This document shows, one piece after another, positions 37,232 to 46,576 of a DNA stretch of 64,000 bases. The notes under the pieces were generated by a model. It searched no databases. It had not been told where the DNA came from and worked only from the letters and a program-made list of their open reading frames with translations. The stretch lies in contig JAWVFK010000022.1 of NCBI GenBank assembly GCA_033856175.1, positions 1 through 64,000 of the forward strand, in the 5' to 3' direction. Position numbers and translations under genes: made by a program. Position 1 is the stretch's first letter. Every line of letters starts with the position of its first letter. Source of the stretch: JAWVFK01 sp033856175. Lineage in GTDB: Bacteria; Actinomycetota; Thermoleophilia; Solirubrobacterales; 70-9.

Positions 37232-38508
37232 GGCCCGAACTCACTCCCGGCGCCGCCACCGGCGTGGCTGCTTCCGGCGCCGGCGGATGGGCCTGCGCTG
37301 CCACCCCCGGCCGGCGGCGAAGAGGCGCTCGACGCCGGCCCCTGGGGAGCGAACTCCTGGCTCGGCGACGCCGGCGGGCTCGGCTCGGGCGCCGGAGACG
37401 GAGCTGACTCCGACGCGTCCGCCTGCGGCGGCGGGGCGGGTGAAGCCACGGGTGCGGCAAAGTTCGACGGTGGGTCGTGGATGGGGTGCACCGCCACCGG
37501 CGAGGCGGCTTCGCTCACCTGGTGCGTCCTGTCGCGGTGCTTGGCCTGGCCGAGATCGACCGGGCTCACCCCGCCGATCACGCAGGCCGCTCCCCCGGCC
37601 GCCGTGACGCCGCAGAGGGCGAGGATCTTCGTCACCGCCGCCACGCCCGCCCCGCGGGTGCCGCCGGCGGCGATGACGGGCCCGGCTCCGGCAGCGTCGG
37701 CACCGGGCAGGAGCTTCGAGTGAGCAGCGCTCGCCCACTCGCCGGCCCGATGCAGGAGACCCGCGGCCATGGACGGCGCCACGGGCAGCAAGCTGAGGAC
37801 GCGCTCGGGCACGAGTCGGTACTCGCGAGCCAGCGAGCGGCAGGACGAGCACCCTTTGAGGTGTCTGCGCACGCGATCCGCCGTGGCGTCGTCGGACTCC
37901 CCGTCGCAGTAGCTCGAGAGCTCCGCCGCCAGCTGCTCGCAGCGCGCGCCTCCCTCGATGCTGGCGTAGACCTCGAGGAACCGCTTTCGGCCCTCGGCCA
38001 TGCAGCGGTTGATCTTGGTCAGGCTCCAGCCGGTGATCTCACAGATCTCCGCGTAGCTGTACCCCTCTGCCTTGAGGATCAGGGCTCTGACCTCCTGCGG
38101 CTTGAGGGCGTGCAGCGCCTCGCTGCTGCGGGCGATGTGCTCGCGCAAGGCGGCGCGGTCGAACGGGCCGAGGCCGCCATCCGGCAGCAGGTCGATTGGG
38201 TCGTCAGCCTCTGTGGCGCCGGATTGGGCCGACGAGAGCAGACGCTCACGGTTTCGCCTGACGGCAAGCGCCTCATGCTTTGTCACCGTTTGCATCCAGC
38301 GGATCAGCTGCTTGGGTGAGGTTGTCGGCGCCTTTATCAACAGCAGCTCGAGCGCTCGCTGGTAGGCGTCGTCGGCGTCGTCGGCGCAGAGCGAGTAACG
38401 CCGAGCCGTGCGCTTCAGCGTTGCACCATTCGATTCGATTAGCGCGATCGCGGCACGCTGACGCTCACCTGCGCCAGGTCCGGTCACGGCGGCACTACCC
38501 CTTCCCAT
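37228..38508 (-). CDS. ECF-type sigma factor fused to zinc-finger anti-sigma, TM helix and extracytoplasmic tail
   Basis: About 426 residues from the ATG at 38508 (GGAAAG upstream). Region 2 is in 'ARRYSLCADDADDAYQRALE', region 4 in 'LKPQEVRALILKAEGYSYAE' and 'ICEITGWSLTKINRCMAEGR'. A zinc-finger anti-sigma-like segment follows with Cys/His in 'SYCDGESDDATADRVRRHLK' and 'GCSSCR', then one hydrophobic helix ('VTKILALCGVTAAGGAACVI') and a Pro/Ser/Ala-rich outer tail. The layout is that of ECF groups with a built-in membrane-anchored anti-sigma domain. Its stop overlaps the start of the 976-residue secreted protein. Confidence 0.82.
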   Translation of the reverse strand: MGRGSAAVTGPGAGERQRAAIALIESNGATLKRTARRYSLCADDADDAYQRALELLLIKAPTTSPKQLIRWMQTVTKHEALAVRRNRERLLSSAQSGATEADDPIDLLPDGGLGPFDRAALREHIARSSEALHALKPQEVRALILKAEGYSYAEICEITGWSLTKINRCMAEGRKRFLEVYASIEGGARCEQLAAELSSYCDGESDDATADRVRRHLKGCSSCRSLAREYRLVPERVLSLLPVAPSMAAGLLHRAGEWASAAHSKLLPGADAAGAGPVIAAGGTRGAGVAAVTKILALCGVTAAGGAACVIGGVSPVDLGQAKHRDRTHQVSEAASPVAVHPIHDPPSNFAAPVASPAPPPQADASESAPSPAPEPSPPASPSQEFAPQGPASSASSPPAGGGSAGPSAGAGSSHAGGGAGSEFGP

Positions 38509-38601
38509 CACATTCTTTCCGCCTATGTGGTGACGACTTCTTGTACCACCGCAGGTACCATCACCGCCACCTCTCGCTTGTCCGCAATTGTCATCACGGA
38601 A

Positions 38602-38721
38602 AATGTCGCCCACTGTGACATTCCCCTGTAAAAGGGAATAGGAGAAAAAGTTCTCCCCCCCGAGAGATGTGGTCAGTTCCCGCAAACTGCGAGAAAACGA
38701 GCAAAGTTCTCGCACTTTGCG
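38602..38721. repeat. Cluster of inverted repeats upstream of the sigma factor gene
   Basis: The 241-bp gap 38509-38749 has no gene but four inverted repeats in 120 bp: AATGTC/GACATT (38602-38607, 38617-38622), ATTCCC/GGGAAT (38620-38625, 38634-38639), GGAGAA/TTCTCC (38641-38646, 38651-38656) and CGCAAACTGCGAG/CTCGCACTTTGCG (38681-38693, 38709-38721, one mismatch). It is A/T-richer than its surroundings and lies between the stop of the PRC operon and the sigma gene start. Confidence 0.65.
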
Positions 38722-38749
38722 AGGAATGCAGATAAATACTGAGTAAGGA

Positions 38750-39043
38750 TCAGCCGCTGGCTTGGCTGACGACGATCTTTCCGTCGTCGCCGATCCGCTC
38801 GATTCGCTCCCAGCCGATGATGTCGTCCTCGTGCGTCGGCTTCTGCCGCTCCGAGCGCTGAGTCCCGAGCCGCTCCAGCAGCCCGCGATGGCCGATCAGC
38901 AGGCCGGTGATCCGCCACTGCTGGTCAGCGCGGTCCCTGGCCGAGTTCGACCGTCGTGCGACGCGGACGTCGACGACGTGGCCGAGCCGCTTGCCCTCGC
39001 TGGTCTCCACCCGGCAGCCGAGCAGGTCGGTGAGCCTCACCAC
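38750..39043 (-). CDS. PRC-barrel-like small protein, second copy
   Basis: 97 residues, GTG start at 39043 (a second GTG at 39040 is equally possible). 'VRLTDLLGCRVETSEGKRLG' and 'HVVDVRVARRS' are typical of PRC-barrel beta strands; the middle has 'QQWRITGLLIGHRGLLERLG' and the end 'IIGWERIERIGDDGKIVV'. PRC-barrel domains bind RNA, membrane partners or metal-transport proteins. Overlaps the preceding PRC gene by 7 bp and is last in the Nramp operon. Confidence 0.7.
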   Translation of the reverse strand: MVRLTDLLGCRVETSEGKRLGHVVDVRVARRSNSARDRADQQWRITGLLIGHRGLLERLGTQRSERQKPTHEDDIIGWERIERIGDDGKIVVSQASG

Positions 39044-39390
39044 GCCCCCGGAATCTTGGCGATGAAGGCGCCGGCGACGTCGTCGCCATGACCGAGGCCG
39101 AGGTCGCTCGCCCGGCGCTTGAGGTGGACGGCCACGTCGATCTCCTTGACCTCTCCCCACGGCACCCGCACTGTCTCCTCGCTGAAAACCCGGGCGGCGA
39201 GCCTGCGCATCCGCCGCGGGAAGCGCTGCCGCCAGGCGCCGGGACCGCTGAGGATCGCGCTCAGGTGGGTGTCCTGACCGACGCCGCCTTCGAGCTCGAT
39301 GTCGTCGACGCGGCCGCAGCGGCGGTCCTCGCTGTCGACGAGGTCGTCGTCGAGCAGGCGGTAGACGACATCGAACTCGTCCTCGCGCAT
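39037..39390 (-). CDS. PRC-barrel-like protein, first copy
   Basis: 117 residues. 'YRLLDDDLVDSEDRRCGRVD' and 'DIELEGG' form the PRC-barrel-like N-terminal half; the C-terminal half has 'VRVPWGEVKEIDVAVHLKRR' and 'GHGDDVAGAFIAKIPG'. The ATG shares one base with the Nramp stop (TGATG), so translation is coupled. Function unknown; the operon suggests a cytoplasmic partner or regulator of the transporter. Confidence 0.7.
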   Translation of the reverse strand: MREDEFDVVYRLLDDDLVDSEDRRCGRVDDIELEGGVGQDTHLSAILSGPGAWRQRFPRRMRRLAARVFSEETVRVPWGEVKEIDVAVHLKRRASDLGLGHGDDVAGAFIAKIPGAW

Positions 39391-40613
39391 CAGCCCGCTC
39401 CCACGTTGGTGATGAACATCAGCGGCACGGCGGCGACCGCGGCGACGATGATCACGAGGAAGTAGAGCCAACCCATGAACGTCGCCAGCGGCCCGTTCGC
39501 ATGCTTGCCCATAAAGGTCTTGTCGCGGGCGATCAGCAGCAGCGGGAAGTAGGTCAGCGGCAGGGCGAAGACCGAGAAGATCACCGAGTACTCGGTCACC
39601 GCGACCGGGTCGACCCCCGTCGAGACGATGATGAAGGCCAGCGCCAGCATCACCATCCAGGAGATCGTGAATCGCGGCGCCCCGGCCGCCTTGCGGTACT
39701 TGCCCCACTCCCAGCCGAGGAACTGGGCCATGTTGTAGGCGCCGGAGAAGCAGGAGTCGATCGCCGCGCCGCCGACGGCGAACAGCACGCCGACCATGGC
39801 GATGACGATCCCGATCTCGCCGAAGGCGACGCCAGCCGAGAGGATCGGGGTCGCCAGGAACGACGGCTGGACGCCGAGCGGGTGAAAGACCTCGGCGGCG
39901 AGGACGATCAGCGAGATCGAGAGCAGGCCGCCGAGGCCGAAGCCGAGCAGGGCGTTGGCGCGGTTGATGCCGAGGTCCTTGGTCTTCCAGCGCTCCTCGA
40001 TCGCCCCCGAGGAATAGAAGTAGACCTCGTAGGGCATCAGCCCGGCGGCGATCAGGCCGACGGCGAAGTACCAGTAGAGGGCGGTGCTGTGGCCGTGTGG
40101 GATCGCGCCGTGGCCGATCGCGCTCCAGTCCGGGTGCAGGTGGATCGCCGAGACGAGGAAGACGAGCATCGCCAGGCCGATGTAGCCGAAGAGCTTCTCG
40201 ATCCACTCGAACGGCGTCACCCAGATGATGATCGCCAGCGCGATCACGGCGATCGGGATGAACGTCGAGTAGGTCACCTCGAAGAAGAGGTTGAGGACGA
40301 TCGCGATGCCGCCGATCTCGGCCGTCAGCGTCAGCAGGTTGACCACCTGCGAGGCGATCAGGGTGATCAGGCCGGCGCCGAACCCCAGCCGCTGGCGGAC
40401 GACCGCGAACACGGGTCGCTGGCTCGCGATCGCGACGCGGCCGGACATCTCGGCGAAGGTGGCGATGCCGATGACGCCGACGAGGACCGCCCAGATCAGG
40501 CCATAGCCATAGGCGGCCCCCGACTGCGACGCGAAGACGATGTCGCCGATGTCGACGAAGCCGCCGATCGCGGCGAGGATGCCGAGAGCGATCTGGAAGA
40601 TCTTCGAGTTCAA
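39390..40613 (-). CDS. Divergent Nramp-family metal-ion transporter
   Basis: 407 residues, TTG start, about 11 membrane helices. Similarity to Nramp is seen in 'ALGILAAIGGFVDIGDIVFA' and 'FAEMSGRVAIASQRPVFAVV'. The first metal-site motif, normally DPGN, reads DIGD (residues 21-24), and the TM6 motif, normally MPH, reads MPY (193-195). Canonical Nramp proteins import Mn2+ or Fe2+; such changes imply different selectivity (for example Mg2+ as in NRMT proteins) or another cation. It overlaps the upstream lipoprotein gene by 4 bp and the downstream PRC gene by 1 bp. Confidence 0.82.
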   Translation of the reverse strand: MNSKIFQIALGILAAIGGFVDIGDIVFASQSGAAYGYGLIWAVLVGVIGIATFAEMSGRVAIASQRPVFAVVRQRLGFGAGLITLIASQVVNLLTLTAEIGGIAIVLNLFFEVTYSTFIPIAVIALAIIIWVTPFEWIEKLFGYIGLAMLVFLVSAIHLHPDWSAIGHGAIPHGHSTALYWYFAVGLIAAGLMPYEVYFYSSGAIEERWKTKDLGINRANALLGFGLGGLLSISLIVLAAEVFHPLGVQPSFLATPILSAGVAFGEIGIVIAMVGVLFAVGGAAIDSCFSGAYNMAQFLGWEWGKYRKAAGAPRFTISWMVMLALAFIIVSTGVDPVAVTEYSVIFSVFALPLTYFPLLLIARDKTFMGKHANGPLATFMGWLYFLVIIVAAVAAVPLMFITNVGAG

Positions 40614-41029
40614 AGCCCGGCCTTCAGCTGGTCGAGCTTGGCGGCTATGCCCATCAGCTTGCGCTCGGCGTCGGCCGCCGTGGCCTCGTCCTTGGGATCG
40701 AGGGCCAGCTGGTCGAGCGTGGTGGCGGCTTCATCGGCGAGCCCGATCGCCTCGTTGACGTCGTGCTGGAGGCCGTTGCTGACGATCGCGTCGCTCAGCT
40801 TCTCCTCGCTGGCGGCGTTGTCCGCCGAGAGCTCCTGAGCGTGGACGCGCGTCAATGTCGAGCGGCTCTTGTTGAGAGCCACCTCGTGCGCCATCAGCGC
40901 CCCTTCGGCGGCATTGGAGTGGAGCCCGCTGACCTCCTCGCGCAATTCGTTGGCGGTCAATGGCCCGCAACCGGAGACCAACGCCGATCCGGCGATCGCG
41001 ACGACTATCAGCCCCCATCTCGTTGTCAA
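40610..41029 (-). CDS. Small lipoprotein, first gene of the Nramp operon
   Basis: 139 residues, TTG start. The N-terminus '[20 protein letters not shown]' followed by Cys21 is a lipoprotein signal with lipobox LVSGC. The mature part is predicted helical and charged ('NAIGLADEA'-like stretches, '[20 protein letters not shown]'), possibly a coiled coil outside the membrane. Family unknown. It overlaps the Nramp start by TTGA. No strong SD sequence is seen, only a G-run about 8 nt upstream. Confidence 0.7.
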   Translation of the reverse strand: MTTRWGLIVVAIAGSALVSGCGPLTANELREEVSGLHSNAAEGALMAHEVALNKSRSTLTRVHAQELSADNAASEEKLSDAIVSNGLQHDVNEAIGLADEAATTLDQLALDPKDEATAADAERKLMGIAAKLDQLKAGL

Positions 41030-41123
41030 TGCAGACCCCGCTTACCCCTGCACTCGGCCGACAAACGCCGCTCGCGGCTTTGCAGCCGTCGTGGCGGTGG
41101 CCGGCCGGGCGCCGGGGCGACGC

Positions 41124-41129
41124 TATCCT
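41124..41129 (+). promoter_or_regulatory. -10 box of the UDP-xylose synthase-like gene
   Basis: TATCCT lies 9 nt before the ATG at 41139; no SD sequence is present. Confidence 0.5.
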
Positions 41130-41138
41130 CGCCCGCGT

Positions 41139-42086
41139 ATGAGCAGATGCGTTGTCACCGGCGGCGCCGGCTTCCTCGGCTCCCATCTCTGCGAGCAGCT
41201 GCTCGAGCGGGGGCACGAGGTCGTCTGCATCGACAACCTCGACACCGGCTCGCTCAAGAACATCGCCCACCTCCGCGATCGGGGCTTCGAGTTCATCAAC
41301 CAGGACCTCACCGAGTACGTCGAGGTCGACGGCGAGGTTGACTTCATCTACCACCTCGCCTCGCCCGCCAGCCCGATCGACTACGCCCGCCTGCCTCTGC
41401 ACACGCTCAAGGTCGGCTCCTACGGCACCCACCACATGCTCGGCGTCGCCAAGCGCAAGCGCTCCCGCTTCCTGCTGGCCTCGACCTCGGAGGTCTACGG
41501 CGATCCCCAGATCCACCCGCAGACCGAGGACTACTGGGGCCACGTCAACCCGATCGGCCCGCGCGGCGTCTACGACGAGGCCAAGCGCTACGCCGAGGCG
41601 CTGACGATGGCCTACCACCGCCAGCAGGGCGTCGACACCTGCATCTCGCGAATCTTTAATACCTATGGGCCTCGAATGCGCCCCCACGACGGTCGGGCGA
41701 TTCCCACCTTCCTGCGCGAGGCGCTCCAGGACAAGCCCGTCACCGTCTTCGGCGACGGCAGCCAGACCCGCAGCTTCTGTTACGTCGACGATCTGATCGA
41801 GGGCCTGATCCTGCTGATGGAGTCCGACGCCCACCTGCCGGTCAACATCGGCAATCCGGTCGAGAAGAGCCTGCTCGAGCTCGCCGAGACCGTGATCGAG
41901 GTCACCGGCTCGCGCTCCGAGATCGTCTTCGAGGCGCTGCCGATCGACGACCCCCAGATCCGCCAGCCCGACATCAGCCGTGCCAAGCAGCTGCTCGGCT
42001 GGGAGCCGAAGGTCGAGCTGCGCGACGGGCTCAAGCAGACGATCGAGAAGGCCGGCGTCGAGAGCCTCGTCGGCGCGCTCGACTGA
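41139..42086 (+). CDS. UDP-glucuronate decarboxylase (UDP-xylose synthase)-like
   Basis: 315 residues, extended SDR. '[20 protein letters not shown]' binds NAD; '[20 protein letters not shown]', '[20 protein letters not shown]' and '[20 protein letters not shown]' are diagnostic for UDP-xylose synthases, with the YxxxK pair in the last block (YDEAK). It converts UDP-glucuronate to UDP-xylose for surface polysaccharides. Two glycosyltransferases follow on the same strand after 24 bp. Confidence 0.88.
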   Translation: MSRCVVTGGAGFLGSHLCEQLLERGHEVVCIDNLDTGSLKNIAHLRDRGFEFINQDLTEYVEVDGEVDFIYHLASPASPIDYARLPLHTLKVGSYGTHHMLGVAKRKRSRFLLASTSEVYGDPQIHPQTEDYWGHVNPIGPRGVYDEAKRYAEALTMAYHRQQGVDTCISRIFNTYGPRMRPHDGRAIPTFLREALQDKPVTVFGDGSQTRSFCYVDDLIEGLILLMESDAHLPVNIGNPVEKSLLELAETVIEVTGSRSEIVFEALPIDDPQIRQPDISRAKQLLGWEPKVELRDGLKQTIEKAGVESLVGALD

Positions 42087-42110
42087 GCGCCCAGCCAGGC
42101 GCGACGCCCC

Positions 42111-43481
42111 ATGCGCGTCTGCATGTTCGTCTACAACCCGCTGACCAACGACTCGCGCGTCTTCCGCGAGGCCGCGTCCCTGGTCGCCAGGGGCGACACC
42201 GTCGAGCTGATCGCGGCCCATAGACGTGGCCTGCCCCTGGTCGAGGAGCGCGACGGCTTCACGATTCGCCGAGTGCCACATGTCTCGCTGCGCCTGCGGT
42301 GGCGCCGCCGCCGCAGCGCCCTGCGAGCCGTTTTCTTCACGGCCCTGCGGATGGCGGGCAACCTTCGGCGCTGGCGCTTTCCGCTCAGCCAGCGCGATGA
42401 GCCGCCTCGGTTCGACCCCGAGCTCTCTCCGCCCTCCCAGCCGCAGGCCTCATCGGCCGGTGCGGCGCCGGGCGGCGCGCGGCGCAAGAGCCTCCTACGC
42501 CGCCAGCTCACGGTCCGCGACTACTGGAAGCGCACGCTGCGCCTTCTCGAGGAGCTGCCGCCCTTCGACGTCTTCCATGCCCATGACCTCAACACGCTGC
42601 CGGTCGCCGAGAAAGCCGCCCGTCGCGCCGGCGGCCGTCTGGTCTACGACTCGCACGAGATCTTCATCGAGCGCCAGATCATCGGCTCTGCCGAGCGGCG
42701 GATCTGGCGGCGGATCGAGGCACGGCTGATCGGCCGCGCCGACCGCGTGATCACGGTCTGCGAGCCGATCGCCGACGAACTCGCGCGCCGCTACGGCGTC
42801 GAGACCCCGATGGTGCTGATGAACTGCCCGGAACGCGCCAACGACCCACCTTCGCGCTCGTCCGAGCTGCTGCGGCAGAAGGCCGGCCTCGATGGGACCG
42901 AGGAGCCAATCGTGCTCTATCAGGGCATGGTTCAGCCGGAGCGCGGGCTCGAGACGCTGATCGATGCCGCCGGTCGCATCGATCGCGGCGCCGTCGTGAT
43001 CATGGGCAAGGGCCTCTCCCAGGCGAAGCTCCAGGATCAGATCGAGGCCGCCGGCCTGACCAGTCGCGTCCGCATGACCGGGCCCGTCCCGCCCGAGGAG
43101 CTGCCCGCCTACACGGCGGCGGCCAGCATCGGCGTCGCCCCCTTCGACGGCAGCAGCCTCAACTCGTACTGGGTCTCGCCGAACAAGCTCTTCGAGTACC
43201 TCGCCGCAGGCCTTCCGGTCGTCGTCACGCGGATGCCGGTGATGGAGAGGATCGTCGACGAGCACGAGGTCGGCCTGATCTGCGAGCCCGACGACGCGGA
43301 GGGCCTCGCCGCCGCGATCGACCGCCTGCTCTCGGACCCGGAGCTCTACGAGCGCTGCCGCCGCAACGCCATCGAGGCGTCGAAGCTGTTCAACTGGGAC
43401 CGCGAATCCGCCAAGCTGGTGCAGCTCTACGAGGAGCTGGGGGCCGACCGGCCTCTGAGCGCCGTGGCCGAAGGAGCCTGA
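42111..43481 (+). CDS. Glycosyltransferase family 4, tandem copy 1
   Basis: 456 residues, GT-B fold. '[20 protein letters not shown]' at the N-terminus, '[20 protein letters not shown]', '[14 protein letters not shown]', and the donor-site region '[20 protein letters not shown]' with the preceding 'GVAPFDGSSLNSYWVS'. It transfers a sugar from a nucleotide donor to a glycan or lipid carrier. A basic, Pro-rich insert lies near residues 60-135. It is a close paralogue of the next gene, 4 bp downstream; the pair arose by tandem duplication. Confidence 0.9.
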   Translation: MRVCMFVYNPLTNDSRVFREAASLVARGDTVELIAAHRRGLPLVEERDGFTIRRVPHVSLRLRWRRRRSALRAVFFTALRMAGNLRRWRFPLSQRDEPPRFDPELSPPSQPQASSAGAAPGGARRKSLLRRQLTVRDYWKRTLRLLEELPPFDVFHAHDLNTLPVAEKAARRAGGRLVYDSHEIFIERQIIGSAERRIWRRIEARLIGRADRVITVCEPIADELARRYGVETPMVLMNCPERANDPPSRSSELLRQKAGLDGTEEPIVLYQGMVQPERGLETLIDAAGRIDRGAVVIMGKGLSQAKLQDQIEAAGLTSRVRMTGPVPPEELPAYTAAASIGVAPFDGSSLNSYWVSPNKLFEYLAAGLPVVVTRMPVMERIVDEHEVGLICEPDDAEGLAAAIDRLLSDPELYERCRRNAIEASKLFNWDRESAKLVQLYEELGADRPLSAVAEGA

Positions 43482-43485
43482 GCCG

Positions 43486-44841
43486 ATGCGTGTCTGCATG
43501 TTCGTCTACAACCCGCTGAGCAACGACTCGCGCGTCTTCCGCGAGGCCGGCGCGCTGGTCGCCCAGGGCCACAGCGTCGATCTCATTGGCTGGAAGCGCA
43601 AGGAGCAGCCGGCGGTCGAGGAGCGCGACGGCTTCACGATCCGGCGGATCTTTCGCGACCCGATCAACAAGCGCGTCGTCCGCTTCTTCTCCCGCGCCTG
43701 GCGGCTGGCGAAGCGCCTGCCCGGTGACGTCGCCCGGCGCGCCCTGCCCTCGCTGCGCCAACGCTGGCCGGCCCCCCAGGATCGACCCGCTGCGCCGGCG
43801 TCGCGATGGCCGAGCCCGCAGAAGCGCCGCAGCCTGCTCTACCGCCAGATGATGTTGCTCGACTACTCCCGCCGGGCGCTGAAGCTCGTCGAAGAGCTGC
43901 CGCCGTTCGACGTCTTCCACGCCCACGACCTCAACACGCTGCCGCTGGCCGCCGCCGCTGCCCGTCGCCGCGGCTCGCCGCTCGTCTACGACTCGCACGA
44001 GATCTTCATCGAGCGCCAGATGGTCTCGCCGATGGAGCGGCGGATCTGGCGCCGGATCGAGCAACGCCTGATCAAGCGGGCCGACCGCGTCATCACCGTC
44101 TGCGACCCGATCGCCGAGGAGCTTGCTCGCCGCTATGGCATCGAGACTCCGATGGTCCTGCTCAACTGCCCCGACCTGCCCGAGCGGATCCCCGAGGGCT
44201 CATCCGAGCGGCTGCGCCGCAAGGCCGAGCTCAACGGCAGCGAGGAGCCGATCGTCCTCTACCAGGGAATGATCCAGCCCGAGCGCGGCGTCGAGCATCT
44301 CGTCGAGGCCGCGAAGCAGCTCGATCGTGGCGCCGTCGTGATGATGGGCACCGGCGTCTCGATGGCCGAGCTGCAGGAAACGATCGACGCCGAGGGCCTC
44401 GGCGATCGCGTTCGCCTGACCGGCCCGGTGCCGCCCGAGGAGCTGCTCTCCTACACCGCCGGGGCGACGATCGGGGTCGCTCCGATCGACGGCAAGAGCC
44501 TCAACGCCTACTGGATCTCGCCCAACAAGCTCTTCGAGTACCTCGCCGCCGGCCTGCCGGTCGTGGCGACACGGATGCCGGTGATGGAGAAGGTCGTCGA
44601 GGAGCACGAGGTCGGCCTGCTCTGCGACCCGGGCGACCCCGACGGCCTCGCCGATGCGATCAATCGCCTGCTTGGCGACAGCGAGCTCTACGAGCGGCTG
44701 CGCGGCAATGCGATCGCGGCGTCGAAGATCTTCAACTGGCAGCAGGAGTCGAAGAAGTTCCTGGCCCTTTACGAGGAGATGGCGGCTCTGTCGCGGCAAT
44801 CGTCAGCCGGCGGCGCCGAGGGCGAGCCGGCGCCTCACTAG
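43486..44841 (+). CDS. Glycosyltransferase family 4, tandem copy 2
   Basis: 451 residues, aligned with copy 1 from end to end ('[20 protein letters not shown]', '[20 protein letters not shown]', '[20 protein letters not shown]', '[20 protein letters not shown]'). The acceptor-side half (residues about 40-130) is the most divergent part, which suggests different acceptors. AAGGAG lies 12 nt upstream of the ATG, inside the end of copy 1. Probable function: a second sugar transfer in the same polysaccharide. Confidence 0.9.
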   Translation: MRVCMFVYNPLSNDSRVFREAGALVAQGHSVDLIGWKRKEQPAVEERDGFTIRRIFRDPINKRVVRFFSRAWRLAKRLPGDVARRALPSLRQRWPAPQDRPAAPASRWPSPQKRRSLLYRQMMLLDYSRRALKLVEELPPFDVFHAHDLNTLPLAAAAARRRGSPLVYDSHEIFIERQMVSPMERRIWRRIEQRLIKRADRVITVCDPIAEELARRYGIETPMVLLNCPDLPERIPEGSSERLRRKAELNGSEEPIVLYQGMIQPERGVEHLVEAAKQLDRGAVVMMGTGVSMAELQETIDAEGLGDRVRLTGPVPPEELLSYTAGATIGVAPIDGKSLNAYWISPNKLFEYLAAGLPVVATRMPVMEKVVEEHEVGLLCDPGDPDGLADAINRLLGDSELYERLRGNAIAASKIFNWQQESKKFLALYEEMAALSRQSSAGGAEGEPAPH

Positions 44842-44849
44842 GCCATCTC

Positions 44850-44855
44850 TATCCT
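44850..44855 (+). promoter_or_regulatory. -10 box of the acyl-CoA mutase gene (leaderless)
   Basis: TATCCT lies 8 nt before the ATG at 44864, with no SD sequence. Confidence 0.5.
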
Positions 44856-44863
44856 TCGCCGCG

Positions 44864-46498
44864 ATGGCCACCAGCGCTGACGAAGAGCTCTCGCGCTCGA
44901 TCGCGCCGCTCGTCGGTCCCGACGACGAGCGCGTCTTCACCGATTCCGGCATCGAGATCGACACGGTCTACGACGCCGGCGACGTCGGGCCGGGCCTCGA
45001 GGAACGGCTCGGCGAGCCGGGCGAGTTCCCCTACACCCGCGGCATCCATCCCGGCATGTACCGAGACCGGCTCTGGACGATGCGCCAGTACGCGGGCTTC
45101 GCGACCGCCGAGGAGACCAACGAGCGCTATCGCTATCTGATCGAGCACGGCTCGACCGGCCTCTCGATGGCCTTCGACCTGCCGACGCAGCTCGGCCGCG
45201 ACTCCGACGACCCGCTCTGCCGCGGCGAGGTCGGCCGCACCGGCGTCGCCATCGACACGATCGAGGACATGCGGATCTGCTTCGACCAGATCCCCCTCGA
45301 CAGCGTCTCGACCTCGATGACGATCAACGCGCCGGCGGCGATCCTGCTGCTGCTCTACGAGCTCGTCGGCGAGGAGCAGGGAGTGGCGGCCGAGAAGCTG
45401 CGCGGCACCGTCCAGAACGACGTCCTCAAGGAGTACGTCGCCCGCGGCAACTACATCTATCCGCCGCAGCCGACGATGCGGCTGACCACCGACATCTTCG
45501 CCTACTGCGACGAGCACGTTCCGAAGTGGAACACGATCTCGATCTCGGGCTACCACATCCGCGAGAAGGGCTGCTCGGCGGTGCAGGAGGTCGCCTTCAC
45601 CCTCGCCAACGCGATCGCCTACGTCGACGCCGGCCTCGCCGCCGGGCTCGAGGTCGACAAGTTCGGCAAGCGGCTCGCCTTCTTCTTCAACTGCCACAAC
45701 AACGTCTTTCAGGAGGTCGCCAAGTTCCGCGCCGCCCGCCGGATGTGGGCAAAGATCATGAGCGAGCGGTTCGGCGCCAGCGACGACTCGGCGATGAAGA
45801 TCCGCTTCCACACCCAGACAGGCGGCGTCACGCTGCAGGCCCAGCAGCCCGAGGTCAACATCATCCGCGTCGCCCTGCAGGGCTTCGCCGCGGTCTGCGG
45901 CGGCACCCAGTCGCTGCACACCAACGGCTTCGACGAGGCCCTGGCGCTGCCGACCGAGCGCTCGGCGCGGATCGCCCTGCGCACCCAGCAGGTGCTCGCC
46001 CACGAGTCTGGCGCCGCCGACAGCGTCGATCCCTTTGCCGGCTCCTACTTCATCGAGTCGCTGACCGACGAGATCGAGGGGCGCGCCTGGGAGCTGATGG
46101 GCAAGGTCGAGGAGCTCGGCGGCTCCGTCAACGCGCTCGAGTTCATCCAGCGCGAGATCGAGGAGTCGGCCTTCGGCTACCAGGAGCGCGCGCGGACGGG
46201 CCAGGACGTCATCGTCGGCGTCAACAAGTACGTCACCGACGTCGTCGACGACATCGACATCCTCAGGGTGGACCCGGAGTCCGAGCAGCGCCAGCTGAAG
46301 CGGCTCGCGGCCTTCAAGCAGGCGCGCGACATCGCCGAGGTCGAGCGGCGCCTCGATGCCCTGCGCGACGTCGCCCGCGGCGAGGGCAACCTGCTGTACC
46401 CGATCAAGGATGCGCTGCGCGCAGGAGGGTCGATCGGCGAGGTCTGCGGCGCGATGCGCGAGATCTTCGGCGAGTACAAGGGTGGCGCCTTCTTCTAG
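44864..46498 (+). CDS. Methylmalonyl-CoA mutase-type large subunit
   Basis: 544 residues: only the substrate-binding TIM-barrel part of adenosylcobalamin-dependent acyl-CoA mutases. '[20 protein letters not shown]' and '[19 protein letters not shown]' form the CoA-binding N-terminus; '[18 protein letters not shown]', '[20 protein letters not shown]', '[20 protein letters not shown]' and '[18 protein letters not shown]' are conserved barrel blocks. The C-terminal B12-binding domain (DxHxxG) is absent, so a separate small subunit is needed and is not in the window. It interconverts methylmalonyl-CoA and succinyl-CoA, or a related branched acyl-CoA. Confidence 0.9.
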   Translation: MATSADEELSRSIAPLVGPDDERVFTDSGIEIDTVYDAGDVGPGLEERLGEPGEFPYTRGIHPGMYRDRLWTMRQYAGFATAEETNERYRYLIEHGSTGLSMAFDLPTQLGRDSDDPLCRGEVGRTGVAIDTIEDMRICFDQIPLDSVSTSMTINAPAAILLLLYELVGEEQGVAAEKLRGTVQNDVLKEYVARGNYIYPPQPTMRLTTDIFAYCDEHVPKWNTISISGYHIREKGCSAVQEVAFTLANAIAYVDAGLAAGLEVDKFGKRLAFFFNCHNNVFQEVAKFRAARRMWAKIMSERFGASDDSAMKIRFHTQTGGVTLQAQQPEVNIIRVALQGFAAVCGGTQSLHTNGFDEALALPTERSARIALRTQQVLAHESGAADSVDPFAGSYFIESLTDEIEGRAWELMGKVEELGGSVNALEFIQREIEESAFGYQERARTGQDVIVGVNKYVTDVVDDIDILRVDPESEQRQLKRLAAFKQARDIAEVERRLDALRDVARGEGNLLYPIKDALRAGGSIGEVCGAMREIFGEYKGGAFF

Positions 46499-46576
46499 CC
46501 CGTTCGCCGGGCTGCAAGTTTCGGCCCCCGGCGGCCGCAGGCAGGAGAGGGTTCGGCCAGCGGCGAAAGCCAGCCC

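Noticed and set aside
44842..44863. Cobalamin riboswitch before the B12-dependent mutase
   Set aside because: Only 22 bp separate it from the upstream gene; no B12-box sequence is present.
46497..46513. AGCCCG/CGGGCT hairpin after the mutase gene as a terminator
   Set aside because: Only 6 pairs and no T-run; too weak to call.
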